Shown here piece after piece: positions 7,954 through 16,318 of a stretch of DNA of 38,742 nt. The position numbers were made by a program, and so were the translations under genes. Position 1 is the stretch's first letter; each line of letters starts with the position of its first letter. Origin of the DNA: Rhizobium sp. RU36D (lineage in GTDB: Bacteria; Pseudomonadota; Alphaproteobacteria; Rhizobiales; Rhizobiaceae); assembly GCF_900176345.1 (NCBI RefSeq), contig NZ_FWXU01000035.1:1-38742 (forward strand), written 5' to 3'. The notes under the pieces are model-generated. The model had not been told where the DNA came from. It made no database searches and saw nothing but the letters and a program-made list of their open reading frames with translations.

Positions 7954-9924
7954 TCAGGTCCTTCTTCCGGGGCTTGCCGGCCGGTTGGCGGATGCCGGCA
8001 TGCTCTCGCCCATATTGCCGCTTACCGGGCGCGGCGGGTTGCTGAAGTTGCCAAGCCTTCCAATCGCCCCGCTCAGGTTGCCAGCCGCCGCAGTCAGTTG
8101 CCGGGCGGCATCCATGATCGCCCCCGACACATCGTAGCCGGCGACCTTGATAAAGGCTGCGGACTTCTCGATTTCGGCCGCGGCGTCCTTTCCTCCGGCC
8201 GCAATGGACCGGCTGGCATAGTCGCCTTCCTCACGGAAGCCCAGATCGATCTTGAGCGCGTCCTTGATCTCGGATGGATCAGGCAATTCAATGCGCAATT
8301 GCCTGACGCTCTCAGCGGCATCGCTCAATGTCGATGCTCCGATGGGCGCTGTTGGCGGGGCGATCGGGCCGGACGGCATTCCTCGTCTTGCTTCCGCAAC
8401 CGCCGCATCGAATGTCGGTGAATAGACCGGCTCACCCAATGAGCCCGGCCTCGGAACCGGTATGCGCGGGCGCGAAAAGCCAGGAAACTCCGGCATCTGC
8501 GGCCCCTCGAACTCAGGTCTTACTGGACCCTGTCGCATCCGGTCGATGAATTCAGGATCGCTGTAACCGCCCTTGAGCGCGAGCTTGTCGAGTTCGCGGC
8601 CTTGCGACCATGACCCCAATGGCATATTGAGAGCCATCCAGCTTTCGCGCTGGAGATAGCCCATCCCCTGGTCTTCAAGCGCCTTGCGGATAGCAGTACC
8701 GCGATCAAGATCGCTTGTGGCTGCATCCATCACGGCGGTTGCTGGCCCGGCAATGGCGCCGCCCATGCTCGTTTTCAGCTTTTCCCAGCTAGAGGCCATC
8801 CGGTCGATACTGCCTTGCGTATCGCCAATAACCCTCTGAACGTCGCGGAAAACAGTGCCGTCGACCTCGGCAGAGTTCATGACATCAAAGAACTTCTGCA
8901 AGCTCTCTGGGCTGGTCATCAGTGATTGCATGCCGAGACGAAACTCCTGGTCGGAAAACAGGAGTGGCAACTTCGACAAGTCGCCATCAATAGCTTCATT
9001 GGAAAGCCGAACGAAGGCCGATACCGCGTCTTCGCCCGCCTTCGCAGCCGCCTGCATTTCTGATCGCAGATCGATCCCAAACTTCTTGAACTTGTTGGAT
9101 GTCTCCTCGGAAAACATTTTTCCGAATATGTTCTGCGCCTGCGTGGCGGCGGAACTTGCGTCACCGGTGTCTTCGCGGATCGTTTGCAGAATGGCGACCA
9201 GCTGCTTCAGGCCTTCTTCGCCCTTGTAACCGAGCGTCGCGAAACTGTTGGCGAGCCCCGGAATATACTGCGCCATATCCTTTAATTCGAACTGGCCTGC
9301 CTTGCCGCCGGTCACCATGATGTCAAAAGCGCGCTGCAATTGCGTCGCTTCGATCTTGAGCGCATCGGCGGCCTTGAGGCCGGTATTCGCAATATCGGAC
9401 GTAGCGGCACCCGTTGCCTGTGCCGTGGCAAGCACGGACGGAAGAAAGGCCAGGGCCTCATCCAAAGACTTGCCCGACGCAACCAGCGTATCCAGCGCAT
9501 CAATCGCAGGCTGGACGCTGTCATAGGACAGGTCTTTTGAGATCTTCTGGACAGCCGCAAATGCACTCTCGGTCTGTTCGGCGCTTGCTCCAGCCGTAAT
9601 CCCGATCCGCCCCATCTGGCGCTCCAGCGCGGCAAAATCCAGAACAGCCCCCTGGACGAACCGCCCGACCTCAAGCGCTCCATAACCCATGATGCCGATC
9701 CGCATCAGGTCTGTCGTCTTGTTGATCTGCTCCATCACGCGGTTGTAGCCGGACGCGCTGCGCTGGATCTGCCCAACCCGGCTGTTGAACGCCTCCGCCG
9801 TCCGATTGAACCGGGCAATCTGCTTCTCCACCTGCCCCATGCGGGCTGCGACCGATTTGAATGCGGCGCTGGTATTGTCCTTGCCGTCGATCTCCAGCTC
9901 GGCTTTGATTTGTCGGTTTGCCAT
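7954..9924 (-). CDS. Tail tape measure protein (656 aa)
   Basis: Sets tail length and is threaded through the tube. Residues 1-80 are coiled-coil-like (KSVAARMGQVEKQIARFNRT). Residues 85-330 match the phage minor-tail/tape-measure core: FAALERQMGRIGITAGASA, then SYDSVQPAIDALDTLVASGK and ELKDMAQYIPGLANSFATLG. The middle has DTQGSIDRMASSWEKLKTSM. The C-terminal third is Pro-rich, then helical. The start at 9924 is preceded by AGGGAAAA. At 656 residues it predicts a fairly short tail of about 0.1 micrometre using the usual 0.15 nm per residue; that estimate is inference. Confidence 0.92.
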   Translation of the reverse strand: MANRQIKAELEIDGKDNTSAAFKSVAARMGQVEKQIARFNRTAEAFNSRVGQIQRSASGYNRVMEQINKTTDLMRIGIMGYGALEVGRFVQGAVLDFAALERQMGRIGITAGASAEQTESAFAAVQKISKDLSYDSVQPAIDALDTLVASGKSLDEALAFLPSVLATAQATGAATSDIANTGLKAADALKIEATQLQRAFDIMVTGGKAGQFELKDMAQYIPGLANSFATLGYKGEEGLKQLVAILQTIREDTGDASSAATQAQNIFGKMFSEETSNKFKKFGIDLRSEMQAAAKAGEDAVSAFVRLSNEAIDGDLSKLPLLFSDQEFRLGMQSLMTSPESLQKFFDVMNSAEVDGTVFRDVQRVIGDTQGSIDRMASSWEKLKTSMGGAIAGPATAVMDAATSDLDRGTAIRKALEDQGMGYLQRESWMALNMPLGSWSQGRELDKLALKGGYSDPEFIDRMRQGPVRPEFEGPQMPEFPGFSRPRIPVPRPGSLGEPVYSPTFDAAVAEARRGMPSGPIAPPTAPIGASTLSDAAESVRQLRIELPDPSEIKDALKIDLGFREEGDYASRSIAAGGKDAAAEIEKSAAFIKVAGYDVSGAIMDAARQLTAAAGNLSGAIGRLGNFSNPPRPVSGNMGESMPASANRPASPGRRT

Positions 9925-9935
9925 GGGTCTTTTCC

Positions 9936-10496
9936 CTAAGCCGGCAACAGCCGGGTGACTTCGTGCGCGTAGCGCGGAAAGAGATGGCTCTCGATCAACT
10001 CCGCCAAAACCTCCAGATAGATGTCCGGCTTTTTGGTGATCGCATGCGCCGGGTTTGCCGCGAACAACTCAACAATCTGCTCGCGCTTGTGCTTGACGCC
10101 AGGCATCTGCGTTTCGAGGATCCGTGCGAAAATGCCGACATGACCGCTCTTCATCGTCGCCTGAAATGCGTGCTTGTAGGAGCCGCGAAGGTTGACGAAG
10201 ACGCCGCTATCGGTCTGCACGGCCCCAAGCTTTTGCAGATGGACCCACCCCGATTGCACCACAAGCCGCGAGCTATTCCCCCCGGCATTGAAATGGCCCG
10301 TCGTCATGGCTCGCACCAGGGCAGGCGGCATCTTCGTATGTGGCGCATTGCGCGCCACGATCCGCGTCTTGGCCATGGCCGTTAACCGGCTCATCGCCCG
10401 GCGCATCGCCTTGGTCTTGATCTCGCCGGGCAAGCGTTCGATCGCCCGGCGCAGTTGCGCAAGGTCCTTGTCGTCGATCTTGAGATCCACGCTCAT
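9936..10496 (-). CDS. Minor tail protein Z-like (186 aa)
   Basis: Resembles the phage minor tail protein Z / tail completion family: LAQLRRAIERLPGEIKTKAM, then MSRLTAMAKTRIVARNAPHT and VVQSGWVHLQKLGAVQTDSG, with a helical C-terminus. Family members act in tail completion or terminator roles. The ATG overlaps by four bases (ATGA) the stop of the -1 frameshifted chaperone product. This supports that product being real, because without the frameshift there would be a 124-base gap here. Confidence 0.75.
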   Translation of the reverse strand: MSVDLKIDDKDLAQLRRAIERLPGEIKTKAMRRAMSRLTAMAKTRIVARNAPHTKMPPALVRAMTTGHFNAGGNSSRLVVQSGWVHLQKLGAVQTDSGVFVNLRGSYKHAFQATMKSGHVGIFARILETQMPGVKHKREQIVELFAANPAHAITKKPDIYLEVLAELIESHLFPRYAHEVTRLLPA

Positions 10497-10917
10497 GATC
10501 TGCCCTTCCTCGGCATCTTCGAAAGCCGGTCAATCCAGTGGATGATATGGCTGAGCGGCTTGCCCTCGACTTCAGAGGGCTGCCATCCCATGCGGAACAC
10601 GAGGAAGTCCGCCGCTTCCTCTATTCCACCGGCTCGCGAAAAAAATCGCAGACCGCCCTTTCCAGCCGCACCGCATCGGCAGCCGAGATCTGCCCGATCT
10701 TTTCATAGCCGGGGCTGGTGATCAGCTTCTGCAGATACTTGTCGATCACGTCTGGATAGGAGATGCGCATCACGCTCCCCTTGCCCGCCGGCTGCCACTC
10801 CTCCGGACGGCCGATCCCGTCCATGAATGCATCCTTATAGGTCGGCTCGCGCAATTCGACCGCGTCGAACGTCACGTCACCGACCCGGTATTCCCTGGAA
10901 AGCTTGACGGTCACCAT
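10493..10917 (-). CDS. Tail assembly chaperone, -1 frameshift extended form (about 141 aa)
   Basis: Reading the zero frame through the second TTT (10641-10639) and slipping back one base gives 48 more codons without a stop. They encode SRAGGIEEAADFLVFRMGWQ, then PSEVEGKPLSHIIHWIDRLS and KMPRKGRS, stopping at 10495-10493. The AADFLVFRMGWQPSEVEG block looks like the second-domain sequence of gpE/gpT-type chaperone fusions. The stop overlaps the next ATG as ATGA. Frameshift efficiency cannot be read from sequence, and a downstream stimulator was not identified. Confidence 0.8.
10621..10917 (-). CDS. Tail assembly chaperone, short (zero-frame) form, gpE/Mu gp41-like (98 aa)
   Basis: Small acidic protein of the phage tail assembly chaperone type: MVTVKLSREYRVGDVTFDAV, then LREPTYKDAFMDGIGRPEEW and SAADAVRLERAVCDFF. 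It lies between the tube and tape-measure genes, the universal place of tail chaperones. It ends FFREPVE just after a GAT TTT TTT CGC stretch that can slip by -1 (10639-10645). The short form would be the abundant product and the extended form the minor one, as in lambda G/GT and P2 E/E'. Confidence 0.85.
   Translation of the reverse strand: MVTVKLSREYRVGDVTFDAVELREPTYKDAFMDGIGRPEEWQPAGKGSVMRISYPDVIDKYLQKLITSPGYEKIGQISAADAVRLERAVCDFFREPVE
10639..10645 (-). other. Programmed -1 frameshift slippery site (T TTT TTT)
   Basis: Seven consecutive T on the minus strand after GA, read GAT TTT TTT in the zero frame. The heptamer fits X XXY YYZ with all T, so both tRNAs can re-pair after a one-base backward slip. 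It is placed six codons before the zero-frame stop, the usual geometry. Confidence 0.75.
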
Positions 10918-10918
10918 G

Positions 10919-11287
10919 TCAGCCGGTCCTTGTGTAGCTGGCGGAATTGATGGTGAGGCCCGTCACCTCGCCATTCATGCGGTTCGTCATGGGATCGCCC
11001 ACGACGAAGGCATCCGGGAAGAAGTGCTGCACGCTGGTGAAGTCCTCGTCGATCGTGACATTGAACCGTGGCGCCTTCATCAGCGCGTCGTGGTCAATAC
11101 CGCCATCTTCGAACGTGATCTCGCACGTGCGAGGCTTCGGGGTGCCGATCCGGCTCACCGTGCCATCGCTGTTGGTGACCGCCTCGTTCGACTGCCCTGA
11201 AGTCGACATGTTGAGCGTGCCGCGCAGCGAGATCAGCTCGCCCGTGGAAAGGCGCATGCTGATGCGCCCGCCAAAATCTCTGGACAT
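10919..11287 (-). CDS. Tail tube protein, Mu gp40 (M)-like (122 aa)
   Basis: Inner tube subunit of a contractile tail. The pattern GRISMRLSTGELISLRGTLN, then GTPKPRTCEITFEDGGIDHD and FNVTIDEDFTSVQHFFPDAF with a final NGEVTGLTINSASY is characteristic of the Mu tube family (PF10618). Length agrees with the family (about 115-125). A GGAG site lies ten bases before ATG 11287. The order sheath, tube, chaperone is the Mu order. Confidence 0.92.
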   Translation of the reverse strand: MSRDFGGRISMRLSTGELISLRGTLNMSTSGQSNEAVTNSDGTVSRIGTPKPRTCEITFEDGGIDHDALMKAPRFNVTIDEDFTSVQHFFPDAFVVGDPMTNRMNGEVTGLTINSASYTRTG

Positions 11288-11313
11288 GGATTTTTGTCTC
11301 CTGATGCGTCGGG

Positions 11314-12789
11314 TTAGCTGAACTGGTTATAGGCGCGCACGAGACCCGCCAGGATATCGAGCGGGTTGACGAAGTCGGCATTGATCCGGATGTTCACCCG
11401 GTTGGCGTTTTCGGTATCGCGCTCGACCACCATGGACTCGATCGCCGCGACTGCATTTTCCACCACGCCGGGCATGGTAAGATAGGCATGCGCCAGCGTC
11501 GCCTTGATGTCGCGCACCGTCGTCAGGGCGTCCAGATTGGTCGGATTGCTGTCGGCAATCGCCTTGTTGGAATGTTCGGCCGCCAGCGCCGCGCGAAGCC
11601 GCTTCAGGAGATAGGACAGCTGGTAGACCCGCTGGATGTCCCGGAAGGTCGTATCCGGCGCCCCGTCGCTGGTCTGCTGCTGCGTGATGATCTTGTCGAT
11701 CAACACGTCGCCATTGGTGCCGATCTTCCAGGTCGAGACGCTGTTTTTCAGGAACGCATCGCGCGTGGCATAATCCATCCAGTAGGCCCGGTCGCGCGGC
11801 GGCGTGAGACCCACCACGGGGAGGCCGGACTGGTTTCGCGACACGTCGCCATTGGCCCCGCCGGCAAACCACTCCGCCACCCGCGCCACCATCGACGACA
11901 CCCAGATATAGTCCGGCTCGGCAAACCCGCCTGAGGCAAAGCGGGGGATCATGGTCAGGTGCCAGGTGTCTTTCGCCAGCGCCGCCGTCACCAGATTGGT
12001 GCTGGTGTCAGTCTTGGGGTAGAAAGCGTGGCCGTAAAGCTGCTGGATCCAGCTCCACCGCCCCGAGACATTATCATGGAACGTGTCGAGCAGCCCGATA
12101 TTGGTGCTGTCGCCGAATGCGCTGATGATGATCTCGAAAGGATCGTCACCCATGGCGGCGAGAACATTGGCAACCGAGGGGGTGCCGGCGCCTGCCGTCG
12201 TCGTTGCGAAAGTCAGCACGCCGTCGAAGGCATTCACGCTTTCCAGCGTCGGAATGTGGATGTCAATTCCCGTTGCATAAGTGCCCTTGTGGCGCGCGGT
12301 GATCGTCACGACATTGGTCGAAACAGTAGACGTGAAGGGCAGCGAGGCGCCGGTCAGGCTGTTGTAGTAGCTATTGATCGCAGCATTGATCGCCGCCGCG
12401 ACCGCGATGGCCGATGTGCCGGCCGCGATCTGGATGGCGATCATCTCGCCAGCAATCATGAGCACGCCCTGCCCGCCGGCGGCCGGCACGGTCCCGACCG
12501 TGATGGTTCGGATCTCCGCCGTGCCGCTATCGGCCACCCGGCCAATCCAGATTTCCTGCGTCAGCGTATTGCGGCGCGCGGCGATGAACATGGATTCCAG
12601 CATCGAGCCAGCGCCAGCCAGGAACCGGGCATCCGCGCGCGAATTGCAAAGCGCAACGCCGCCCTCGGCAAGCTCGCCGGCTGCAAGCCCGTGCCCGAGC
12701 AGGATAAGCCTGACTTCGTTCTGGAAACTGCCGCCTGATGTGACATCGAAGGTCAGGATCGGCGCTGTAAGGTTGGACGGAATGGCCAT
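11314..12789 (-). CDS. Contractile tail sheath protein, Mu gp39 (L)-like (491 aa)
   Basis: Forms the contractile outer sheath. An N-terminal block AIPSNLTAPILTFDVTSGG, RLILLGHGLAAGELAEG, then an insertion region with Ig-like strands (140-215), and the C-terminal core WIGRV to FVNPLDILAGLVRAYNQF fit Mu L. The family region RYINTYQ-type is replaced by PRDRAYWMDYATRDAFLKNS. The frame begins with TTG at 12795, but ATG 12789 has a GGAGG site seven bases upstream that overlaps the DUF2635 stop, so 12789 is chosen. Confidence 0.93.
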   Translation of the reverse strand: MAIPSNLTAPILTFDVTSGGSFQNEVRLILLGHGLAAGELAEGGVALCNSRADARFLAGAGSMLESMFIAARRNTLTQEIWIGRVADSGTAEIRTITVGTVPAAGGQGVLMIAGEMIAIQIAAGTSAIAVAAAINAAINSYYNSLTGASLPFTSTVSTNVVTITARHKGTYATGIDIHIPTLESVNAFDGVLTFATTTAGAGTPSVANVLAAMGDDPFEIIISAFGDSTNIGLLDTFHDNVSGRWSWIQQLYGHAFYPKTDTSTNLVTAALAKDTWHLTMIPRFASGGFAEPDYIWVSSMVARVAEWFAGGANGDVSRNQSGLPVVGLTPPRDRAYWMDYATRDAFLKNSVSTWKIGTNGDVLIDKIITQQQTSDGAPDTTFRDIQRVYQLSYLLKRLRAALAAEHSNKAIADSNPTNLDALTTVRDIKATLAHAYLTMPGVVENAVAAIESMVVERDTENANRVNIRINADFVNPLDILAGLVRAYNQFS

Positions 12790-12791
12790 GA

Positions 12792-12962
12792 TCAAGCCTC
12801 CTTCTTCTTGGGTGCTGGCTTCACCACCAGGTCGCCATCGCGCACGAGGCGCGTCTCATAGGCGCTGGCTTGATTGACGGGGCGCCCGTCCTGAGGCCAG
12901 TCAGGCTGGCCGTGCGGCATGCGGATGCGCTTGCCCTCGGCAGGCACATAAATGTCAGTCAT
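12792..12962 (-). CDS. DUF2635 protein, Mu gp38-like (56 aa)
   Basis: Very short protein typical of Mu-like phages directly upstream of the sheath gene: MTDIYVPAEGKRIRMPHGQP, then RPVNQASAYETRLVRDGDLV and a lysine-rich end. Function unknown. The frame is open to 13034, but ATG 12962 has GGAG eight bases upstream and gives the family start and size. The stop lies inside the ribosome site of the sheath gene, so translation is probably coupled. Confidence 0.85.
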   Translation of the reverse strand: MTDIYVPAEGKRIRMPHGQPDWPQDGRPVNQASAYETRLVRDGDLVVKPAPKKKEA

Positions 12963-13036
12963 GGCAGGATCTCCAATTAGAGCAATTCCAGCAAAAGTGG
13001 GCACGGGTTTTGCGTCCGGGATTGCGGCAAACAATG

Positions 13037-13762
13037 TCAGCCGGGTGGCGTTGTCTCGCCGGGCTCGTCGGGTTGGCCGCCGGCCCCGATTTCACCGCGC
13101 ATCGTCGTCAGCGGCGTCGTCGGCACTGCTGCGAAATGCGCGGCAAGTTCAGTCAGTTTTGCCTTGGCATAACTTTGCGCAGGCAGTGCCGCGTGCACCG
13201 TGCGGATCGGCTCCGGCAATCCGCCGGTCGCGGTCTGGAAATCGTCGTCGCGGATCGAAAGATGCATGCGCATCGTGATCCGCTGATATCGGATGCCAAG
13301 CTCCGGCGCGCCAAACGGAAGATAGTCTATCTTCTCGACCTGCCGCACCAGATGGCGCCAGAAGAGTCCGGCGTCGCTGCGCTCCAGCTGGTAGCGCACC
13401 TGCGCACAAAGCGCCCCAAGCACCAGGCACCCCTCAGGGTCGGACCCTGCCATCGCGTCGGCAAATGGCTCTCCCCCGTCATTGGCCGCAACCGCAAGCT
13501 CCGCAACGATATCGAGGATCGTATCGGCTGCCGTGTCACGGGCGCCGGTCATGGGGCCGCGCAATTGCGCCGTGCTGTCCATGGTGTAGACCGAAAGCAC
13601 CGGCGTATAATCGGCATCCTCTGTCAATCCGCCGATCGCGATCTGTCGGCTGTCGAGCACATTGGCACCGGCAAGCGTCGGAAACCCGGTCCCGGCCAAG
13701 ACGGCAGCCGTTGGCCTGAGGATCTCGATTGCCGCGAGGCGCACGGCATGGGCTGATAGCAT
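13037..13762 (-). CDS. Mu gp37-like neck/tail protein (241 aa)
   Basis: Occupies the position of Mu gp37 (DUF1834) between the connector genes and DUF2635. Recognisable pieces are AVRLAAIEILRPTAAVLAGT, VYTMDSTAQLRGPMTGARD, a helical VRYQLERSDAGLFWRHLVRQ, and RITMRMHLSIRDDDFQTATG. The C-terminus is Pro/Gly-rich and probably disordered. A neck or tail-terminator role is inferred from position. ATG 13762 has CGGAGG six bases upstream and follows the upstream stop by one base, so the longer 13795 start is rejected. Confidence 0.65.
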   Translation of the reverse strand: MLSAHAVRLAAIEILRPTAAVLAGTGFPTLAGANVLDSRQIAIGGLTEDADYTPVLSVYTMDSTAQLRGPMTGARDTAADTILDIVAELAVAANDGGEPFADAMAGSDPEGCLVLGALCAQVRYQLERSDAGLFWRHLVRQVEKIDYLPFGAPELGIRYQRITMRMHLSIRDDDFQTATGGLPEPIRTVHAALPAQSYAKAKLTELAAHFAAVPTTPLTTMRGEIGAGGQPDEPGETTPPG

Positions 13763-13763
13763 C

Positions 13764-14168
13764 TCAGGCCTCCGGCAGGGCTTTGGCGGCGGCAATCACG
13801 GCAAGCACATTGCCGAGGCCATCAGGATCGAACGAAACGATGGTAAACAGGGCATCGTCGGCGGTGCGTTTCAGGAAATCGCCCGGCAGCAACTGCCGTC
13901 CTGTAATGATCCGGATCGAAGCTGTCAGCTGCAGGCTGCGATGCGTCATCCGGCCGTTCCCAGTCATCGGCTGCGCCTTCGCATCGTTTTCCATAAGCGT
14001 GTTGGAATAGAAACAGGCGACCGTGTCATAGGGCGCCTCGTCGAGCGAGAGCTTGGGCTTGGCATTCTGGTCCACACGCGAAACCGGATAGACCGTCACG
14101 GCCTTGCCATGCACTCGCTCGACAGTGCCACGGCTGACCAAGGCCAGCCGATCAAAAGCGTCGACCAT
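13764..14168 (-). CDS. Head-tail connector-region protein, function unassigned (134 aa)
   Basis: Not recognised with confidence. It is a beta-rich protein: TVERVHGKAVTVYPVSRVD, then GRMTHRSLQLTASIRIITGR and ADDALFTIVSFDPDGLGNVL. The GDFLKRTADDALFTIVS segment resembles small phage proteins that adapt the connector to the tail. It lies between DUF2190 and the gp37-like gene, where Mu has gp35/gp36, so a head-tail joining role is inferred from place only. There is no obvious Shine-Dalgarno before ATG 14168, which lies two bases past the DUF2190 stop, so translation may be coupled. Confidence 0.5.
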   Translation of the reverse strand: MVDAFDRLALVSRGTVERVHGKAVTVYPVSRVDQNAKPKLSLDEAPYDTVACFYSNTLMENDAKAQPMTGNGRMTHRSLQLTASIRIITGRQLLPGDFLKRTADDALFTIVSFDPDGLGNVLAVIAAAKALPEA

Positions 14169-14170
14169 CG

Positions 14171-14506
14171 TCAGACCGTCGTCGCGCCGAGCTTGAAGTC
14201 GACCGTATCGGACGGGTTGGCAGCAGCGGCAACTGCGGTGCCAACCAGCGTATTGCCGGATGCCGTCTTGTTCAGGAGGTTATTGGTGGCGTCGTAGTAG
14301 AGCTTGTCGCCGACCGCGATGGCAAGCGCCGACGTCTTGGCGTACCGGAAGACGCCTTCCGTCACCAGGGCTACGTCGACGCCTTGGGCAGCCGTCGTTG
14401 ACGCAATGCCGATCAGGGATCCGATCACGCAGATCTTGCCGGATACCGTACCTCCGGAGGGGGCCGGAACCGTGATGTTGCAGCCCGGCTGTACGAAATT
14501 TTTCAT
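14171..14506 (-). CDS. DUF2190 family capsid decoration / head fibre-like protein (111 aa)
   Basis: Fits DUF2190: MKNFVQPGCNITVPAPSGGT, then KICVIGSLIGIASTTAAQGV, VALVTEGVFRYAKTSALA and VGDKLYYDATNNLLNKTASG. Such proteins lie next to the major capsid gene and serve as decoration or head-fibre proteins. AGGA lies eight bases before ATG 14506. A strong hairpin (14538-14562) separates it from the capsid gene. Confidence 0.82.
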   Translation of the reverse strand: MKNFVQPGCNITVPAPSGGTVSGKICVIGSLIGIASTTAAQGVDVALVTEGVFRYAKTSALAIAVGDKLYYDATNNLLNKTASGNTLVGTAVAAAANPSDTVDFKLGATTV

Positions 14507-14537
14507 GGAACTGTTCCTTGTTGGGAGTGACGCATGG

Positions 14538-14562
14538 GCCGCCGCAGGTCAGGTGCGGCGGC
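14538..14562 (-). promoter_or_regulatory. Hairpin downstream of the major capsid gene
   Basis: Perfect 9-bp stem GCCGCCGCA / TGCGGCGGC with a 7-base loop, flanked by CATG on each side. It has no U-run, so full intrinsic termination is unlikely. It could protect the 3' end of capsid mRNA or lower read-through to the genes after it. Confidence 0.5.
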
Positions 14563-14586
14563 ATGTTTGGCTCACGTCAATTGAGG

Positions 14587-16239
14587 TCAGGCGCCGGGGT
14601 TCTTGTAGCCGTAGCGGAAGTCGACGGCGCCGCAGCCGAAATCATGCTCGACCGACATGGCCATGCCCTGGCGGCCGAACGGATTGTCGATGCGTACGCG
14701 CGGCGCTTCGTAGCCTTCGAGGTAGCCCCAACGATAGTTGGATCCGACCTGCGGATCCGCGAACAGATACCAGGTGTTGCCGCTGATCTGGGCGGTATCG
14801 AAGGGCGTCAGCCGGCCGGAGAAGATGTTGACCGTCGCGACCGTCGCCGGAGTGATGCTGGCGATCAGCTTCTCAGCAGACGTGATCCGGTCAGGACCCG
14901 TGACGATCATGGCCGGCGGATTGGCGAGCAAGGGGTTGCCGTCGATCGACTTCTGCTTGGACATCGCCGCCCGTCCGAGCGCGACGCTGTCGACATCGAT
15001 CGCAGCGCCGGATCCAGCAAGATTGCTGTGCGAGGAATGGAACACCGTCTGCCCGTCCGCCAGCACCGCGTTGAGAGCATTGGCGTAGAACGTGATCTCT
15101 TCGAACAGGGCCACGGTTGCGCCGTAGCTCGCCAGCATTTCGTTGATCGCCCCGAGGTCGTCGTTGATCATGAGCTGGCGCGAAACGGAAAGCGCCTTGG
15201 CATAAGAGAGAACCGATGTGGTTTCCTTGCCTTCGGTGAGCGTACCGTACTTGATCTCGCCGTTCTCGGCGATCTTATCAAGCATCGGGAAGTCGCCGAG
15301 CTTGATCGACGTATGCGGACGGAAATCCCGGAAATTCCGCTGGCGCGAGATGCGCCGATAGGTCGGCTGAGCAAGCTGGTATCGTGCCTCAACCGTGCGG
15401 TTGATCGCACCTTCCAGGATGATCGGGAAGTCTGACGTCGTATGGGCGGCCGCTCGCTCGAACAGCTCTTCGATCTGCCGGGCATTGCGCGGATAGTTCC
15501 GTTCCCCCAGGCAGTCCATGGCCAGGTGAATGAGGCCATCGTCCATGCGGCTGCGTGCGGCCGCGCTCGGGCCGTTCTGCGGCACTGGCGACCCGATCCG
15601 GTAGGACAGCGCTTCGATCGACGCGGCACGCGCGACGTCACGCTCGTCATGATTGATGCGGCTGCGCGCCGGGTCGGTGCGATTGCCATTCTGGCGTTCG
15701 ACCATGAAGTCGAAAGCACGGGTACGGAAGGCATCAAGGCTGGTGCCGTTGCGGATGGCGTCCTGGATGGCGGGCGCATCCATTCCGGCACGGGTGCCGA
15801 TGTCGAGAATATCGGCCGCACGGTTCGCTTCAGCGCGGCTCTGCTGCTGGCCGTTCTGATCCTGGCCTCGGGTGGCCGGATCCCCAAGCTTTTCCTCTGC
15901 TGCAATTTCGGCGCGTTTGGCCTCGATTTCGTCCAGCAGCGTCTTGTGCTCGGCTTCGATGGACCGTGCTGCGTCAGGCGCGGTATCATCCTTGATCTCG
16001 CCGATCTTCTTTTCGGCCTTCTTCAAAAGCGTATCGAGATCGGACCGCAAGGCTATCAGCGCTGGCCAGAAGGCCATGACGTGCTCGCCAGACCAGCCAC
16101 GCGCGATCTGATGGAACATGTCGGGTGCGGTGATCGAAGCTGCGACCGCATCGGACGCAGTATAGCCCATCAGCATAGCTGCCATGAGCGGAAGGGCGGC
16201 AAGCACAAGGGCTACCGCCACAAAGCGATAATGTTTCAT
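14587..16239 (-). CDS. Major capsid protein with N-terminal scaffold-like region (550 aa)
   Basis: Forms the icosahedral shell. The C-terminal 300 residues are the capsid fold: PTYRRISRQRNFRDFRPHT, KLGDFPMLDKIAENGEIKY, SYAKALSVSRQLMINDDLGA, and a C-terminal YRWGYLEGYEAPRVRIDNPF. Residues 65-110 are a coiled coil (DTLLKKAEKKIGEIK, LLDEIEAKRAEIAAEEK) like the HK97 delta/scaffold segment removed by the protease. ATG 16239 with AGGA eight bases upstream is the best start; the frame upstream to 16455 lies inside the protease gene. Oddly, the first 33 residues look like a membrane or signal segment (VAVALVLAALPLMAAML). No later ATG has a good ribosome site. Confidence 0.88.
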   Translation of the reverse strand: MKHYRFVAVALVLAALPLMAAMLMGYTASDAVAASITAPDMFHQIARGWSGEHVMAFWPALIALRSDLDTLLKKAEKKIGEIKDDTAPDAARSIEAEHKTLLDEIEAKRAEIAAEEKLGDPATRGQDQNGQQQSRAEANRAADILDIGTRAGMDAPAIQDAIRNGTSLDAFRTRAFDFMVERQNGNRTDPARSRINHDERDVARAASIEALSYRIGSPVPQNGPSAAARSRMDDGLIHLAMDCLGERNYPRNARQIEELFERAAAHTTSDFPIILEGAINRTVEARYQLAQPTYRRISRQRNFRDFRPHTSIKLGDFPMLDKIAENGEIKYGTLTEGKETTSVLSYAKALSVSRQLMINDDLGAINEMLASYGATVALFEEITFYANALNAVLADGQTVFHSSHSNLAGSGAAIDVDSVALGRAAMSKQKSIDGNPLLANPPAMIVTGPDRITSAEKLIASITPATVATVNIFSGRLTPFDTAQISGNTWYLFADPQVGSNYRWGYLEGYEAPRVRIDNPFGRQGMAMSVEHDFGCGAVDFRYGYKNPGA

Positions 16240-16318
16240 GATTGTAATCCTGTTTTGGTTGCCGGCCCAATGGCTGATACGGGCGCCGCCGTTGGCGGAT
16301 TTGGCGGTGGCGAAGGCG

